From Nitrosovibrio sp. Nv4 (lineage in GTDB: Bacteria; Pseudomonadota; Gammaproteobacteria; Burkholderiales; Nitrosomonadaceae), in contig NZ_OCMZ01000001.1 of the NCBI RefSeq assembly GCF_900215485.1, forward strand, positions 372,001 through 436,000: a DNA stretch of 64,000 bases, given 5' to 3'. Position 1 is the first letter of the stretch; each line of letters opens with the position of its first letter. Below, one piece after another: positions 1-9,988 of the stretch. The translations under genes were made by a program, and so were the position numbers. Under the pieces are notes generated by a model. That model was not told the DNA's origin and made no database searches. It was given only the letters and a program-made list of their open reading frames with translations.

Positions 1-99
1 CAGCGTTATCATCATTTCGGAGGGAACCACGTTCTTCGTTCGTATCACGTTAAACTCATACGATTACGAGAATGATACAGCCCAAGCGGCTTCAAAGTG

Positions 100-1230
100 T
101 TATGAATTACTAGCGAACTCCCGCGCAAGTATTTCGACAATCCGCTCGGCTGCCTTGCCATCCCACAGATGAGGGCGGCAGCCCTGTTTGCCTTCGCCGC
201 GCAGTACTTTCCGTACTTCCGCAACTATTCTCGTCGGTTCGGTGCCTGCCAACACATTGCTACCTTCAGCGACGGTTACTGGACGCTCAGTATTGTCGCG
301 AATGGTAATGCAGGGCACACCGAGAGCCGTGGTTTCTTCCTGCAGGCCGCCGCTATCCGTTAACACGACAGCAGCGTCTTTCCAAAGATTGAGGAAAGGC
401 ATGTAAGCCTGCGGACCTACCAGCGTTATGTTTGGTCCCAGATCAATTCCGAATTTTTCCAAGTTATTACGCGTGCGGGGATGTACTGGAAAAATTAATG
501 GTAATTCCGTTGCGATCTCCGTCAGCGCACGACCGACTCGCATCATTATCTCGGCGCTGTCAACATTGCCCGGTCGATGTAGCGTGACCACGCCATAACG
601 CCCGCTACCCGACTTGCTATTCACCCTATTAGCTGCCTTGAAACAATTTGTTCCGAATTGAGCAGTATCAATGCCGGCAAGCTTTTCTACTTGATATAAT
701 AAATTATCGATCATTACATGTCCTACGTAATGAATCGCGGAATCATCCTTGCCCTCGCGTTTCAAGTGCGCAACTCCACTTGGTTCTGTAACAAAAAACA
801 GATCCGAAATGCTATCGGTAACCAGGCGATTGATCTCTTCCGGCATGGTCCTGTCCCCACTGCGCAAGCCCGCTTCAACATGGGCCACCGGGATGCTCAG
901 CTTCTTCGCAACGATCGCACAGGCGAGCGTCGAATTCACGTCACCCACTACCAGCACAGCATCAGGCCGGTCAGTCTGGCACAGTTCCTCGAATGCTACC
1001 ATGATCCTGCCGGTCTGCTGCGAATGGCTACCTCCACCTGCGGCCATGAATACGTCCGGCTCGGGAATACCAAGCTCCTCAAAAAATACCTCATTCATAT
1101 CCCGGTCGTAATGCTGACCAGTGTGAATAATTTTAAAATCCAGGCCGCCATGAGCACGCATTGCACGCACGATAGGAGCAATTTTCATGAAATTGGGACG
1201 AGCACCGGCAACCAGATAGATATATTTCAC
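100..1230 (-). CDS. wecB: UDP-N-acetylglucosamine 2-epimerase (non-hydrolysing)
   Basis: Interconverts UDP-GlcNAc and UDP-ManNAc in the cytoplasm, supplying ManNAc units for surface polysaccharide. From the GTG at 1230 the product is 376 residues, the usual family length, and begins KYIYLVAGARPNFMKIAP, the typical N-terminus. The frame stays open for 34 more codons upstream but those residues do not look like the family. Family motifs visible in order are HTGQHYD, VGDVNSTLAC, HVEAGLRSGDRTMPEE, TLHRPGNVD, PVHPRTRNN and TDSGGLQEE, which include the substrate-binding and acid residues. It is the last gene of the minus-strand exopolysaccharide locus. A WecG/TagA-type transferase about 8 kb upstream is a natural consumer of the ManNAc nucleotide. 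Function is well supported; the GTG start is inferred. Confidence 0.93.
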   Translation of the reverse strand: MKYIYLVAGARPNFMKIAPIVRAMRAHGGLDFKIIHTGQHYDRDMNEVFFEELGIPEPDVFMAAGGGSHSQQTGRIMVAFEELCQTDRPDAVLVVGDVNSTLACAIVAKKLSIPVAHVEAGLRSGDRTMPEEINRLVTDSISDLFFVTEPSGVAHLKREGKDDSAIHYVGHVMIDNLLYQVEKLAGIDTAQFGTNCFKAANRVNSKSGSGRYGVVTLHRPGNVDSAEIMMRVGRALTEIATELPLIFPVHPRTRNNLEKFGIDLGPNITLVGPQAYMPFLNLWKDAAVVLTDSGGLQEETTALGVPCITIRDNTERPVTVAEGSNVLAGTEPTRIVAEVRKVLRGEGKQGCRPHLWDGKAAERIVEILAREFASNS

Positions 1231-1561
1231 GTGTTGATCTTGCTTACTGCGCTTGTGATCTGCTGCACAAAAAATAAAGGGAAAGCGACGTCTCTCAACA
1301 AAGCTTTCGTCATAAAAGCATTCACCACACAAGTTAAAAGAATTTTGTATCTAATGTTGTTACTGCGGAGCATCAGAAATGAGCAGCCCCGAGAGTGAAA
1401 GGGGAGTCGACGAACCATCGGTCGTTTTCTGCTTTCCTAGCCAACTGACAACTGAATCTCTTCGAATTGCCTGCTATTCTTGTGATGCCCTACCTACGGC
1501 TCAGATCACTTTTTTGGGCTTCGCCGGAACACATCATAACAGAATGGCCGTTGCTCTCAGA

Positions 1562-2581
1562 TCAGATGATCTCCCTTGCGGCGATAGGCGTGTGTGGATC
1601 CGCTAGAGGTCGGCTTGAGCCAATAAGTGCGGCCGCAGTTGAGATGTGCCAACTGATTAAAGAAAACCCCGCTATTTGCAGGTCCTGTTTCTTGACAGCC
1701 AGCGCCAACCATAGGCATAACCAGACTCCAAATTCTAGTGCCAACCAGACTCCCACGGTAGCTCGTAAGCTATTTCCGAGCAGAATCGCGATTCCCAGGA
1801 CCACCAGGTGTATTCCGGGCGTGAGAATCACAATCCGTTGGCTTAGCACCGCCCGCCACCACCAGGACTTCCCAAGAGCGGAACGCAAAAACATGCCGAC
1901 CGCGTGGGCACGACGATTTCGCCAGAGCCGTCGCACCATATCCCAATTTGACTCCGCGTGACCGGTATGCAACACGGCAGGGTCAGGTAATCGGATTAAT
2001 CGCCAACCTGCAGCGCTCAGGCGGAAGCCCAACTCAGCCTCTTCAAAGGCCGGAAGCCAGCGATGAGCAAGATAACCGACGGATTCGATGGCTTCACGCC
2101 GATAGAGACCACCACCACCCAATTCATTCACTTCTATTCTCTGGCTCAGAATCCCCAGTGTCTGCGCACGTCTCAGGTCCGCAGCAGTTCGAATCTGCCT
2201 GTCCAGGAGTTTACCGCCGACTCCGGCGACATCCGGTTCAGTTTCCAGCACATTCAGCGCTTTGGCAATAAAACCGGTCTGCAACTCCATGTCACCATCG
2301 AGAATGTAAATATAGTCTCCCTGCGCAAACTGGTAACCGAGTTGAACAGCAGCGCCACAGCCACGATCTCCCAGGCAGGAGAACTGTACAATCCGGATGG
2401 GGTAGGTGCGCGCAATTTCGACGGTTCGGTCCGTTGATAGTGAATCAACCAGAATCACTTCCCCATCAAGCGATTGTGCCTCACGCACGGCAGCAGCCAG
2501 ACAATTTGCAATCCGCGCCTCTTCGTTGAGTGCCTTGATAAGAATGCTAACACGCCCGTTGCGCTTTGTCGGAGTATTCAT
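1562..2581 (-). CDS. Glycosyltransferase family 2 with C-terminal membrane segments
   Basis: A 339-residue GT-A fold transferase. The N-terminal third has the family-2 pattern: VSILIKALNEEARI, then EVILVDSLSTDRT, then LDGDME as the DxD metal/nucleotide-sugar site near residue 105. The sequence around GLYRREAIE and AFEEAELGFRL resembles the acceptor side with its conserved acidic ED-type residues. The last about 80 residues are strongly hydrophobic (two likely helices, from RIVILTPGIHL to LCLWLALAVKK), so it is probably anchored in the inner membrane, as expected for assembly on an undecaprenyl-linked acceptor. It lies 331 bp upstream of wecB in the same direction. Sugar donor and linkage cannot be read from sequence. 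Confidence 0.87.
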   Translation of the reverse strand: MNTPTKRNGRVSILIKALNEEARIANCLAAAVREAQSLDGEVILVDSLSTDRTVEIARTYPIRIVQFSCLGDRGCGAAVQLGYQFAQGDYIYILDGDMELQTGFIAKALNVLETEPDVAGVGGKLLDRQIRTAADLRRAQTLGILSQRIEVNELGGGGLYRREAIESVGYLAHRWLPAFEEAELGFRLSAAGWRLIRLPDPAVLHTGHAESNWDMVRRLWRNRRAHAVGMFLRSALGKSWWWRAVLSQRIVILTPGIHLVVLGIAILLGNSLRATVGVWLALEFGVWLCLWLALAVKKQDLQIAGFSLISWHISTAAALIGSSRPLADPHTPIAAREII

Positions 2582-3640
2582 GCCCTAGACCTGCCGTACC
2601 TGAATTCTCAAATCACTTCATGCCGCAACAGTAGATAATGATCCATCAAGCATAAATGCTTATGCGACATATTGAACATCGGATTAATTTCACTTCGCTC
2701 GCCGGTTCGCCGTAAAATTGAAGGCTCGTTGCGGGTTCGAGAACCTGAAAAGAGAATTTTGCTGCGTTCAAGCCGGGTTATACAGAGACAACGTTGAAAC
2801 TCACTTATCCTGAACAGCCTGATAACTTTACCTCATAAAGAAAGAATATAGAAGAGCTGATAAAACCGCTCAGTTCGAGATATAATCATCAATAACAAGA
2901 GTTAACGGTTATCGCCCCTCAGATTGCCTGTAAAAGCGCGCTACAGAATCCCCTTCGCAGGTTCTTATTAATCGCGCCCGCTTTTATAAAAGAAACATCC
3001 CATGTTTTAGTTACACACCGTCACTCCCATATAGCAATGTTGATAGATACATTAATCACCATATACCTGCGAAGTGAAATTACCACGCGCGCGAGAACTG
3101 GCCTTTAGAACAGCGCACGGTGCGGCGGCGATCAGCTTATCAAACGCGAGGATTGGGCGCTAGCCTTGGTGTTGCGTCACACTGGTCAGAAAGAGGTTGA
3201 ACAGCAAGTACCTCACCACCGCGAGCTCGGTCCCGTTCCCATCAATGTTGAGCAAGGGAATTGATTAATTGGACGAATTTTTGCATGCGGGAAACGTATA
3301 TTTTCCTGGAAATGCACCTCGGCAAAAAAACGATGCTTTTACTATCTTTTTCCGCGATTCAAGAGATTCAACGCCGCGTATAGTCCACCCTGATTAATTT
3401 TTTCGCAGCTAGCTCGTAAAGGAATCTCCGAATAGCCCCTAGGCGGGCGCGACGAGGCTTTGCGGGACGGGGGGACGCGCGAAAGGCGACGACGCGAATA
3501 ATCAACTCCCTTTGCCAGAAGACCGGGCAAGCAAACCGCCCGCAAAAACCACCCCATCGGGTTGCGGCAAGATCGAGAGGCGTTTCAACAAGCCTCTGTC
3601 ATGTCTAGCTCTTACAGTTATTTTTTTAACAGATAATTCC
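2582..3640. other. Non-coding stretch of about 1.06 kb between divergent genes
   Basis: No convincing gene in any frame. It separates the divergently transcribed GT2 gene and the beta-helix protein gene, so promoters for both should lie here. It contains a 14-bp inverted repeat (TAATTTCACTTCGC at 2685-2698 and its complement at 3069-3082). I could not match the GC-rich part around 3090-3270 to any known gene. Confidence 0.5.
2685..3082. repeat. 14-bp inverted repeat bounding a 398-bp non-coding segment
   Basis: TAATTTCACTTCGC at 2685-2698 is matched exactly by GCGAAGTGAAATTA at 3069-3082. The enclosed DNA is mostly AT-rich and has no gene. This could be the outer ends of a miniature inverted-repeat element or chance. 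No target-site duplication is obvious. Confidence 0.35.
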
Positions 3641-6600
3641 ATGATCATCATTAAAAAAGCACTTGTTATTACCACCCTGTTCATTTTCCCGCACTTGGCT
3701 TTGGGAGCAACCTATTATGTGGACTCCAAACTGGGCAATGACGCCTGGTCCGGCAATCTACCAGACCGAGCCGGTACTGCCGACGGGCCATGGCAGACTC
3801 TAGCCCAGGTGGCGAGAGCCAACTTGCTTCCGGGCGACTCTGTCTTTCTCCGTTGTGGCCAAGTCTGGAATGAGACCCTACGGCTTGGGATGTCTGGTAG
3901 CCTCTCGCAGCCAATCCGGGTAGGAGCTTACCCGGCGCCGTGCAATGTGAAGCCGCTGATTGACGGCAGTATCGCCATCCCTGCCTCCGCCTGGAGCTCT
4001 GGAGAGGCAGGTGCCTACCGCAGTTCTTTCCCGGTTAACTTTATTCAGAATGGCCAGTTTGATCAGGGCACGGCCAAGTGGAATAGCTGGTCCTCCGACA
4101 ACTCGTTGAATATCGCTGTCGATAGCACTAACTGCGCCTCCGACACAGGCCCTTGCCTCGTCATGAATGGCGGCACCAGTTCCACGCTCTGGTGGGCGGC
4201 TAGCTCCGCCGCCTTTCCGCTGGAGGCTGGGACTACTTATCAACTCACACTGACCATATGGGTTCCTATCGGCAAGACCGCACGGGCTAATATACGGCGT
4301 GCAGAATCGCCCTGGGATACGATAGGTGCTACAACTCCCATTATCGGAAATAATGCCTGGCAGACTATCAGTTTGCCCTTCCGGACAGCCTTATCGGTTC
4401 GGCATGCGCGTCTTGACATCCAGGGCAGCGGGAATGCCGGCATAATCCGACTTGACAATGTAAGCCTTAGTCCCACTGTTGATACGCCCATCGCGCTTTA
4501 CGTCGGCAACACAGCGCATGCTATCGCTCATCATCCAAACCGAGGGCATGATTCAAATGCGCCGGAATCGCCGTATTTTGTGCTCACGTCAGATGCTGAT
4601 ATGGTAAGCAACGACAACAAGACAGGCAGTACTTACCTTCCGCTTAGCAACGACCTCTCCGCGCTTACCACTGCTGAACTGCTGAACCCCGGTGTATCCG
4701 TCTTCGTCCGCTCATCCGGCTGGAGGCTCGAACGCAAGCTTATTTCTGGCGTTGACCAAGGCATACTACTGCTGGATTCTCCTACCAGATATCCTCTGCG
4801 CAAAGGATATGGCTATTTTTTCACTGGCGCCCGGTGGATGCTTGACGAGCCAGGTGAATGGGTCTACGACATCCTCGATAAGGCGATTCATCTTCGCCCC
4901 ATTGACGTGGCGGAGCCTGGTACGCGTGTCTCTGTCGTTCATCTCCAAAGCGGCATCGACCTCTCTGGACGTACAGACATTGAGCTACACGGCTTGGCGG
5001 TCAGGCGCGTAGGAAAGGGAATCAATCTTTCTCGCAGTACTCGTGTCGCCGTCATCGATTGTCACATCGAGGAAACTGTTGAGGAAGGACTGCTGGCCGC
5101 AGCATCACAAGACAACTTGATCCAGAATAATCGGATTATCAACACGGGGCTCGACGCCATAAGCGGAATGGCCAATGGGGTTCGGTCAGCCTTGCGCTTA
5201 CGGGTCCTGGATAATCAAATTGAAGGCAGCGCGGTGCAAATTCAGAACGGCCGCATTATGTCCCTTCCCCGTCCCTCGATTGCTGCCGTCAGTACCGGCG
5301 CTGGCGCTACTATTGATAGAAACAGCATTCGTGACGCGGCTTATCATGGCATACTTATCGGGCCCAATAGCTCAGTAAGCCGTAATAACATCGAAAACGC
5401 CTGCACTGTATTGCACGACTGTGGGGGTATCTACATGTATGGTCAAAATCACAATAGCAAAATCGAAGATAATATTATCCGCAATTTGAACGGTGACCTC
5501 CACGGCCATCCCGACGAGCGGCCGCACACGACAGGAGTTTATCTGGACGAACCTGGTTCCGATGTTGCCGTTATCGGAAACACGGTCGAAAATGCCGAGT
5601 ATGGCATCTTACTGCACAACACCGCCCGCAACCTTATCGACCGCAACACGCTCTACGGAAATCGCCGCTACCAGATCTGGTTCCAGGAAGGAACTCGAAG
5701 TTTCGATCCTGCAGGCGACATTTCAGACAATATCGTCACCAATAATTTCATCTTTCCGCTTGGTGATGCTCAGGGCGTGGTGGCGCAAACTACCTTTTCG
5801 AGCACAACACGCTTCGCGAGTTATGACTTCAACCACCACTCGGCACTTATATCCAAGCGGATCGCCCGAGAACGTTGGAATGGGGGCGAGTTAGAATATG
5901 ACTTCATCGAATGGCAATCGGCACGTACTGCCGGTATAGCCCGCAATCTGGACCCGAATGGCAAACAAATTACTCAAGCGGGCTACACCAGCTTCCAGGT
6001 CCAGGGCGAAAGCCTCCTCACTCCAATTAATACGACCACGAGTGTTCAAGAAGGCTGGCGACCTTGGGGTAACGGCAGCACAGGCGCAACGGCCTCCGTT
6101 GGAGCCTGCGGCGCTTTCCCCTGTATCAGGATGATCGCTGGCGCCACCCCGAACCTGTTGATGTCACCAAATTTTTCCGTCGAAGCGGGTCACTGGTATC
6201 GCCTGACATTCGATATAAAGACTGAAATAGACAATCAGAGAGTCGCGATTGCCCCCAGGCGGGGGGGCGGAGGCGATAATGGTTACGAGCTATTTACCCA
6301 TAGGATGACATCTATTTACGGAAGCCGGGACTGGAAACGCCATACCTTACTCATCGAATCGATTTCAACCATAAAAAAGGGCGATCCCGTTACCGGGGAC
6401 AATGGCGCGCGTATCGATTTCTACGTCGAATCGGGGAAAGAAATTACGATCGCCAATGTCGAGATAGTTCCTCTGCAGCAGGTAGGTGCGACGCTGCGTA
6501 CTGCACTGTTGACCAACCCCAGCGGTATCGAATCGGAGGTCTCATGCCCAGATGAAGATCCAACCCTATGCGGTCGATACGTTTCCTTCGTCGATGGCAC

Positions 6601-6778
6601 CCCGATTACCTGGCCACGCTCTGTAGCCCCGCACTCATCAGAAATCATCTTCACCCGCGACTATACTCTCATGGATTCGGATGGAGACGGCATTGCCGAC
6701 ACACAGGATCAATGTCCCGAGACACCGGTGGCATCAGCTACAAACAGTCTTGGCTGTCCTTTTCTGACAGACTCATGA
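3641..6778 (+). CDS. Secreted right-handed beta-helix protein with thrombospondin type 3-like tail
   Basis: The chosen ATG gives a classical signal peptide (MIIIKKALVITTLFIFPHLALG|A) on a 1045-residue product; the longer frame upstream adds no plausible leader. The mature N-terminus TYYVDSKLGNDAWSG is typical of PbH1/NosD/pectate-lyase-like proteins. Domains in order: N-terminal beta-helix start; a jelly-roll, CBM-like module around residues 130-280 (from NFIQNGQFDQGTAKWNSW to RLDNVSLSP); a long parallel beta-helix around 420-700 rich in N-x-I-x-N repeats (DNIIRNLNGD, VIGNTVENAEYGI); a second jelly-roll-like module around 790-950; and a C-terminal calcium-type repeat DSDGDGIADTQDQCPE. It probably binds or cleaves polysaccharide outside the cell. 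It is the only plus-strand gene in this part of the locus. Enzymatic activity (lyase, epimerase or none) is unknown. Confidence 0.8.
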   Translation: MIIIKKALVITTLFIFPHLALGATYYVDSKLGNDAWSGNLPDRAGTADGPWQTLAQVARANLLPGDSVFLRCGQVWNETLRLGMSGSLSQPIRVGAYPAPCNVKPLIDGSIAIPASAWSSGEAGAYRSSFPVNFIQNGQFDQGTAKWNSWSSDNSLNIAVDSTNCASDTGPCLVMNGGTSSTLWWAASSAAFPLEAGTTYQLTLTIWVPIGKTARANIRRAESPWDTIGATTPIIGNNAWQTISLPFRTALSVRHARLDIQGSGNAGIIRLDNVSLSPTVDTPIALYVGNTAHAIAHHPNRGHDSNAPESPYFVLTSDADMVSNDNKTGSTYLPLSNDLSALTTAELLNPGVSVFVRSSGWRLERKLISGVDQGILLLDSPTRYPLRKGYGYFFTGARWMLDEPGEWVYDILDKAIHLRPIDVAEPGTRVSVVHLQSGIDLSGRTDIELHGLAVRRVGKGINLSRSTRVAVIDCHIEETVEEGLLAAASQDNLIQNNRIINTGLDAISGMANGVRSALRLRVLDNQIEGSAVQIQNGRIMSLPRPSIAAVSTGAGATIDRNSIRDAAYHGILIGPNSSVSRNNIENACTVLHDCGGIYMYGQNHNSKIEDNIIRNLNGDLHGHPDERPHTTGVYLDEPGSDVAVIGNTVENAEYGILLHNTARNLIDRNTLYGNRRYQIWFQEGTRSFDPAGDISDNIVTNNFIFPLGDAQGVVAQTTFSSTTRFASYDFNHHSALISKRIARERWNGGELEYDFIEWQSARTAGIARNLDPNGKQITQAGYTSFQVQGESLLTPINTTTSVQEGWRPWGNGSTGATASVGACGAFPCIRMIAGATPNLLMSPNFSVEAGHWYRLTFDIKTEIDNQRVAIAPRRGGGGDNGYELFTHRMTSIYGSRDWKRHTLLIESISTIKKGDPVTGDNGARIDFYVESGKEITIANVEIVPLQQVGATLRTALLTNPSGIESEVSCPDEDPTLCGRYVSFVDGTPITWPRSVAPHSSEIIFTRDYTLMDSDGDGIADTQDQCPETPVASATNSLGCPFLTDS

Positions 6779-7246
6779 TCTACAGCGCCGCGAGCGTCTT
6801 CCACGCCGAGACGTCCGCCCCGGAGTGGGATAGAACTTGATCACGATATCTCAAGATTAATAAAGCAAGATTAGCAACAGCCTTTACGCCCTGTAACAAG
6901 TAACGTTCGAACTGTCAAAGGGAAACAATATGGCAGAGCAGTTCTCAAAGTCGAGAGAATGCTTGAATCCGCGCCAAGCTTTCGAAACAAGTTCTAAATT
7001 CGGTAGTCCCTCTGAAATAGACTCCAACCCTTATGGATATTCGCATTGAGGGTACAACGGCTGAGGAATTGTCAGAATCAGAGTTATTTCCACTCGATTT
7101 CTAGTGAATTCATGAAGCCAAAGAAGCAGAGACGAATGTGGGTGATGACCTGTTCCGCATGGGTTTGGAACAGATACTTGATCAATGCGCCGGCCAACTC
7201 GGCCAAGGCGTCGCTACTGGCCTCAACTCAAGCCTTTAGTGACTCA
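6779..7246. other. Intergenic region between convergent genes, no gene seen
   Basis: About 470 bp between the ends of the beta-helix gene and a methyltransferase gene. The open frames here are short and have no family resemblance. I see no strong terminator hairpin. Confidence 0.5.
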
Positions 7247-7897
7247 CTACTTATGCCACGTAACAGTAAACGTCATTGGCAGGCCGAGGAACCGATTACG
7301 AACCAGCTGATAATTGCGGATTCCGGCTGACTTCAACAGCGATCGCAACTCGCGCTCTGACAATAGAAAAATATAATCAGTCGCCCACCCTTTACCGATG
7401 AGGCGCAGGAATGCATCGAATGCACGTCGGGTCAGCACAATGTGCAGCAGGGGGATGCTCGTATGGGTCTCGATCGGAAACAAGCGGTTCGGCGTAGTCA
7501 AATAACCGCGCTTCCCGACTCGAAGCATTTCTTCAAGAAAGCGCTGCTGGTCAGGCTGAGGCCCCACATGTTCAATTACCGCGTTAGAATAGCTAATATC
7601 AAATGAATCGTTCTCAAAACACAGGTTGCGCCCGTCGGACGAGAATGTCCGCACTGCCGGATAGCGCTTGTTAAATTCAGTAAAATCTTCGCTAACCCCG
7701 ACTACGCTGATCTTCTCCGGGTACGGGTACCGCTTCTCCAAGTAATTGTCCACATCAGTATATTCGGTGGTGTTGACGCCAATATCAAGGATTGTTTCAT
7801 CAGGCTGAGGCCTCATCAGTGCCAAAAATTGATGCCATTTCTGCTCCCGACTTTTTCCCGATACGGCATTAGCAAAGTGACGCAATGCAGATTTCAT
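7247..7897 (-). CDS. Class I SAM-dependent methyltransferase
   Basis: A 216-residue Rossmann-fold methyltransferase. Motif I is ILDIGVNTTEYTD (residues about 36-48), the acidic loop is VVGVSEDF, motif III is LCFENDSFDISYSNAVIEHV (about 92-111), and motif IV-like sequence is EEMLRVGKRGYLTTPN. This is the Methyltransf_11 pattern often found in polysaccharide clusters, where such enzymes methylate sugars. It stands alone in the minus direction, about 200 bp downstream of another methyltransferase. Substrate unknown. Confidence 0.82.
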   Translation of the reverse strand: MKSALRHFANAVSGKSREQKWHQFLALMRPQPDETILDIGVNTTEYTDVDNYLEKRYPYPEKISVVGVSEDFTEFNKRYPAVRTFSSDGRNLCFENDSFDISYSNAVIEHVGPQPDQQRFLEEMLRVGKRGYLTTPNRLFPIETHTSIPLLHIVLTRRAFDAFLRLIGKGWATDYIFLLSERELRSLLKSAGIRNYQLVRNRFLGLPMTFTVTWHK

Positions 7898-8099
7898 TCG
7901 TCTCTCCCAAAATATTGCATCCCTCCGCAGCCTCTCCCAAAGTCCACATGCTTCTGGCTGAGAGGGCGGGAGCCGCTGTGATGAGGCTGAGCCACTGAAG
8001 GAAGCCGAGGCTGGCCTTCATGGGGCGTGCGCGCTTAGCCGGTTAATGGAGTTCCCACCCTTCGAGCGCAGCCTCCTTGGTCCTTGTCTAAAAATTCTC

Positions 8100-8798
8100 C
8101 TACTTCGCCAGAACCATTAGTGAGAATCCACCGAGTATCCTGACGGCCAAATCACGATTAAGCTTAAAGAAAAGCCCTCTAGGCAGCTTCATTAGGTGAG
8201 ATTTTAAAGAATGATTAGAGAGCTCCAGGGAACTTCCCGTGTAAAAATAATCAACAATTTCATATCCTGTATCCTTCAAGGTTGCCAAGGCGGTTTCCTT
8301 TGTAAAATATTGAATATGGCCGACTGACTCCCTGACATTTAAAATAGGTGAGCCTCGAAGCACAGATTGAACGGATAAGTCCAGGGGGATATGAAATATT
8401 TTATATATTCCTCTTGTTCTGAGCTTTCGAAGAAATCCAAAGTAATCCTCGACATGTTCAAATACATCAATCGCCATTACGACATCGAATGTTTGATCTG
8501 AGTGATCGGAGATATCTTTCAGGTGAAATTTCAGATTATTTTTTTCTTTAGTCCTGCAAATTTCAAACGCTTGTGGAGAAATTTCATATCCAGAAAAAGC
8601 TATATTAGCGAACTCGCTCGACAAGCAGTTTAATATTTCCCCCGCCCCGCACCCTACCTCACACAACGTCGATGGGGCTATTTTATTCCCTGTGATTATT
8701 TTGGATATTTGACTTGCTTTCCACGTGGAATCTTCTTCGTGCCAACCCGGATTTTTCTCAAGATAAGTTCCGTTGTCATAGATGCTGCTATCGCTCAT
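8100..8798 (-). CDS. Class I SAM-dependent methyltransferase
   Basis: Product of 232 residues from the ATG at 8798, preceded by GAGGGGG eight bases upstream. A GTG ten codons earlier (8828) also has a good AGGAG, so a slightly longer form is possible. Motif I is LCEVGCGAGEILNCL, followed by FSGYEISPQAFEICR (acidic end of strand 2) and FDVVMAIDVFEHVEDYFGFL (motifs II/III), the UbiG-like pattern. It lies between the WecG-type transferase and the second methyltransferase. The gene is noticeably more AT-rich than its neighbours, which hints at a separate origin. Probably modifies a sugar of the exopolysaccharide or its carrier; the exact target is not deducible. Confidence 0.82.
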   Translation of the reverse strand: MSDSSIYDNGTYLEKNPGWHEEDSTWKASQISKIITGNKIAPSTLCEVGCGAGEILNCLSSEFANIAFSGYEISPQAFEICRTKEKNNLKFHLKDISDHSDQTFDVVMAIDVFEHVEDYFGFLRKLRTRGIYKIFHIPLDLSVQSVLRGSPILNVRESVGHIQYFTKETALATLKDTGYEIVDYFYTGSSLELSNHSLKSHLMKLPRGLFFKLNRDLAVRILGGFSLMVLAK

Positions 8799-9141
8799 AG
8801 TTCGCACCCCCTCGCTATTCCCTCGCACACATGCTCCTTTCTCTGTAAGAAATTAGGCCATCAGAGACGAACACACCGATTATAGATAATACTGTAGCTT
8901 AGCTTGGCAAAAAGATAAATTACCGTTGTAACTCGTGTCACACGCTATGAACGGGCTTCCCTCCGGTTTAACTAAAGCCCTCGCAACTCACACGACGCAA
9001 AAAATAGAATGTGGAAAGCCACGCGCTAAATAACCTCGATCTTCTATTTGATCGATACATACACAGACCGACATCCCCGCTGATTAAAGAATACTTTCAG
9101 GCTCGTCATTAGAGGTACACCCATCTTTTTTTTGCATCAAG
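8799..9141. other. Intergenic region, no gene seen
   Basis: About 340 bp, AT-rich, between the WecG-type transferase and a methyltransferase on the same strand. It may carry a promoter for the methyltransferase, but I cannot point to a convincing one. Confidence 0.45.
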
Positions 9142-9981
9142 TTATTTTCCGGACTTGCGCACTCCGCCGGAGCCGGGCACTTCATTTGAAATAGCTTTTG
9201 CCTTATCAAACTCTCCCGAAAACCAGTCATATAATGTTCTAATAATAAAATGTGAGTTGTTTATCAAATAGCGCTTCCATAGCCGTCGCGGCTCGGACCA
9301 TAATCGATGAAGCCACTCCAGTCCATTCGATTGCATCCAGAGTGGAGCACGCGAAACAGCCCCGGCATGGTAATCAAAAGCAGCTCCCACCCCAATCATA
9401 ACAGCGTGTATTCTGCCACGGTGTTCCGAAATCCATTTTTCCTGCTTTGGGCATCCCAGGCTGACAAACAGAAGACCGACACCGTTCCTGTTGATGCTGT
9501 CGCAAATCTCATTATCCTCGTCATGGGTGAGCTGGCGAAATGGCGGTGAGACGCAATAGGATATGTCGAGCTGTGGGAAGGTCTTCTCCATAACTGCGCG
9601 CAGGCGTTCTAGCGTTTCCGGCGCAGACCCGAAGAGTCCGACCTTGATGCCGCGCCGAGGCGCATCGGCGCATAGATGCCACATCATATCAGGACCATTG
9701 ATTCGAGTTTGACCTGAAAACCCCTTGCGCCGCAAAGTCCAGGCCACCGGAGCTCCGTCCGCGGTCACCATATCCGCCTCTTCAATGACTTTGCGATGGC
9801 TGCCATTTCGCCCTGCTGTAATCACTGAATGAACGTCGCAAACACATACCTGACGCGCTTCCCGAGCTGTGGCCCAGTTACAAACTACCTGTCGCACCGT
9901 TGGCCAGTCGACCAAATCAATGGGAATACCGGCGACTAGGCCGTATTGCCTGCCGGGATAGGTGGGTTTGATTTCTTCCAT
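9142..9981 (-). CDS. WecG/TagA/CpsF family glycosyltransferase
   Basis: A 279-residue GT26-type transferase. Family hallmarks are VVCNWATAREARQVC, DMVTADGAPVAW, KVGLFGSAPETLERL (about residues 134-148) and LLFVSLGCPKQEKWI (about 185-199), with GVGAAFDYHAG near 220. Members transfer ManNAc or ManNAcA from UDP onto lipid-linked GlcNAc. Coupling with the wecB gene of this locus makes a ManNAc-type donor likely (inference). It begins only seven bases after the GT4 gene, so the two are probably co-translated, with GAGGT as ribosome site about 10 bases before the ATG. The C-terminus is short and basic. Confidence 0.9.
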   Translation of the reverse strand: MEEIKPTYPGRQYGLVAGIPIDLVDWPTVRQVVCNWATAREARQVCVCDVHSVITAGRNGSHRKVIEEADMVTADGAPVAWTLRRKGFSGQTRINGPDMMWHLCADAPRRGIKVGLFGSAPETLERLRAVMEKTFPQLDISYCVSPPFRQLTHDEDNEICDSINRNGVGLLFVSLGCPKQEKWISEHRGRIHAVMIGVGAAFDYHAGAVSRAPLWMQSNGLEWLHRLWSEPRRLWKRYLINNSHFIIRTLYDWFSGEFDKAKAISNEVPGSGGVRKSGK

Positions 9982-9988
9982 GCTCTTT

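Noticed and set aside
718-1398. Long plus-strand open frame (226 codons)
   Set aside because: Lies antisense to wecB, which has all its family motifs; no family resemblance of its own.
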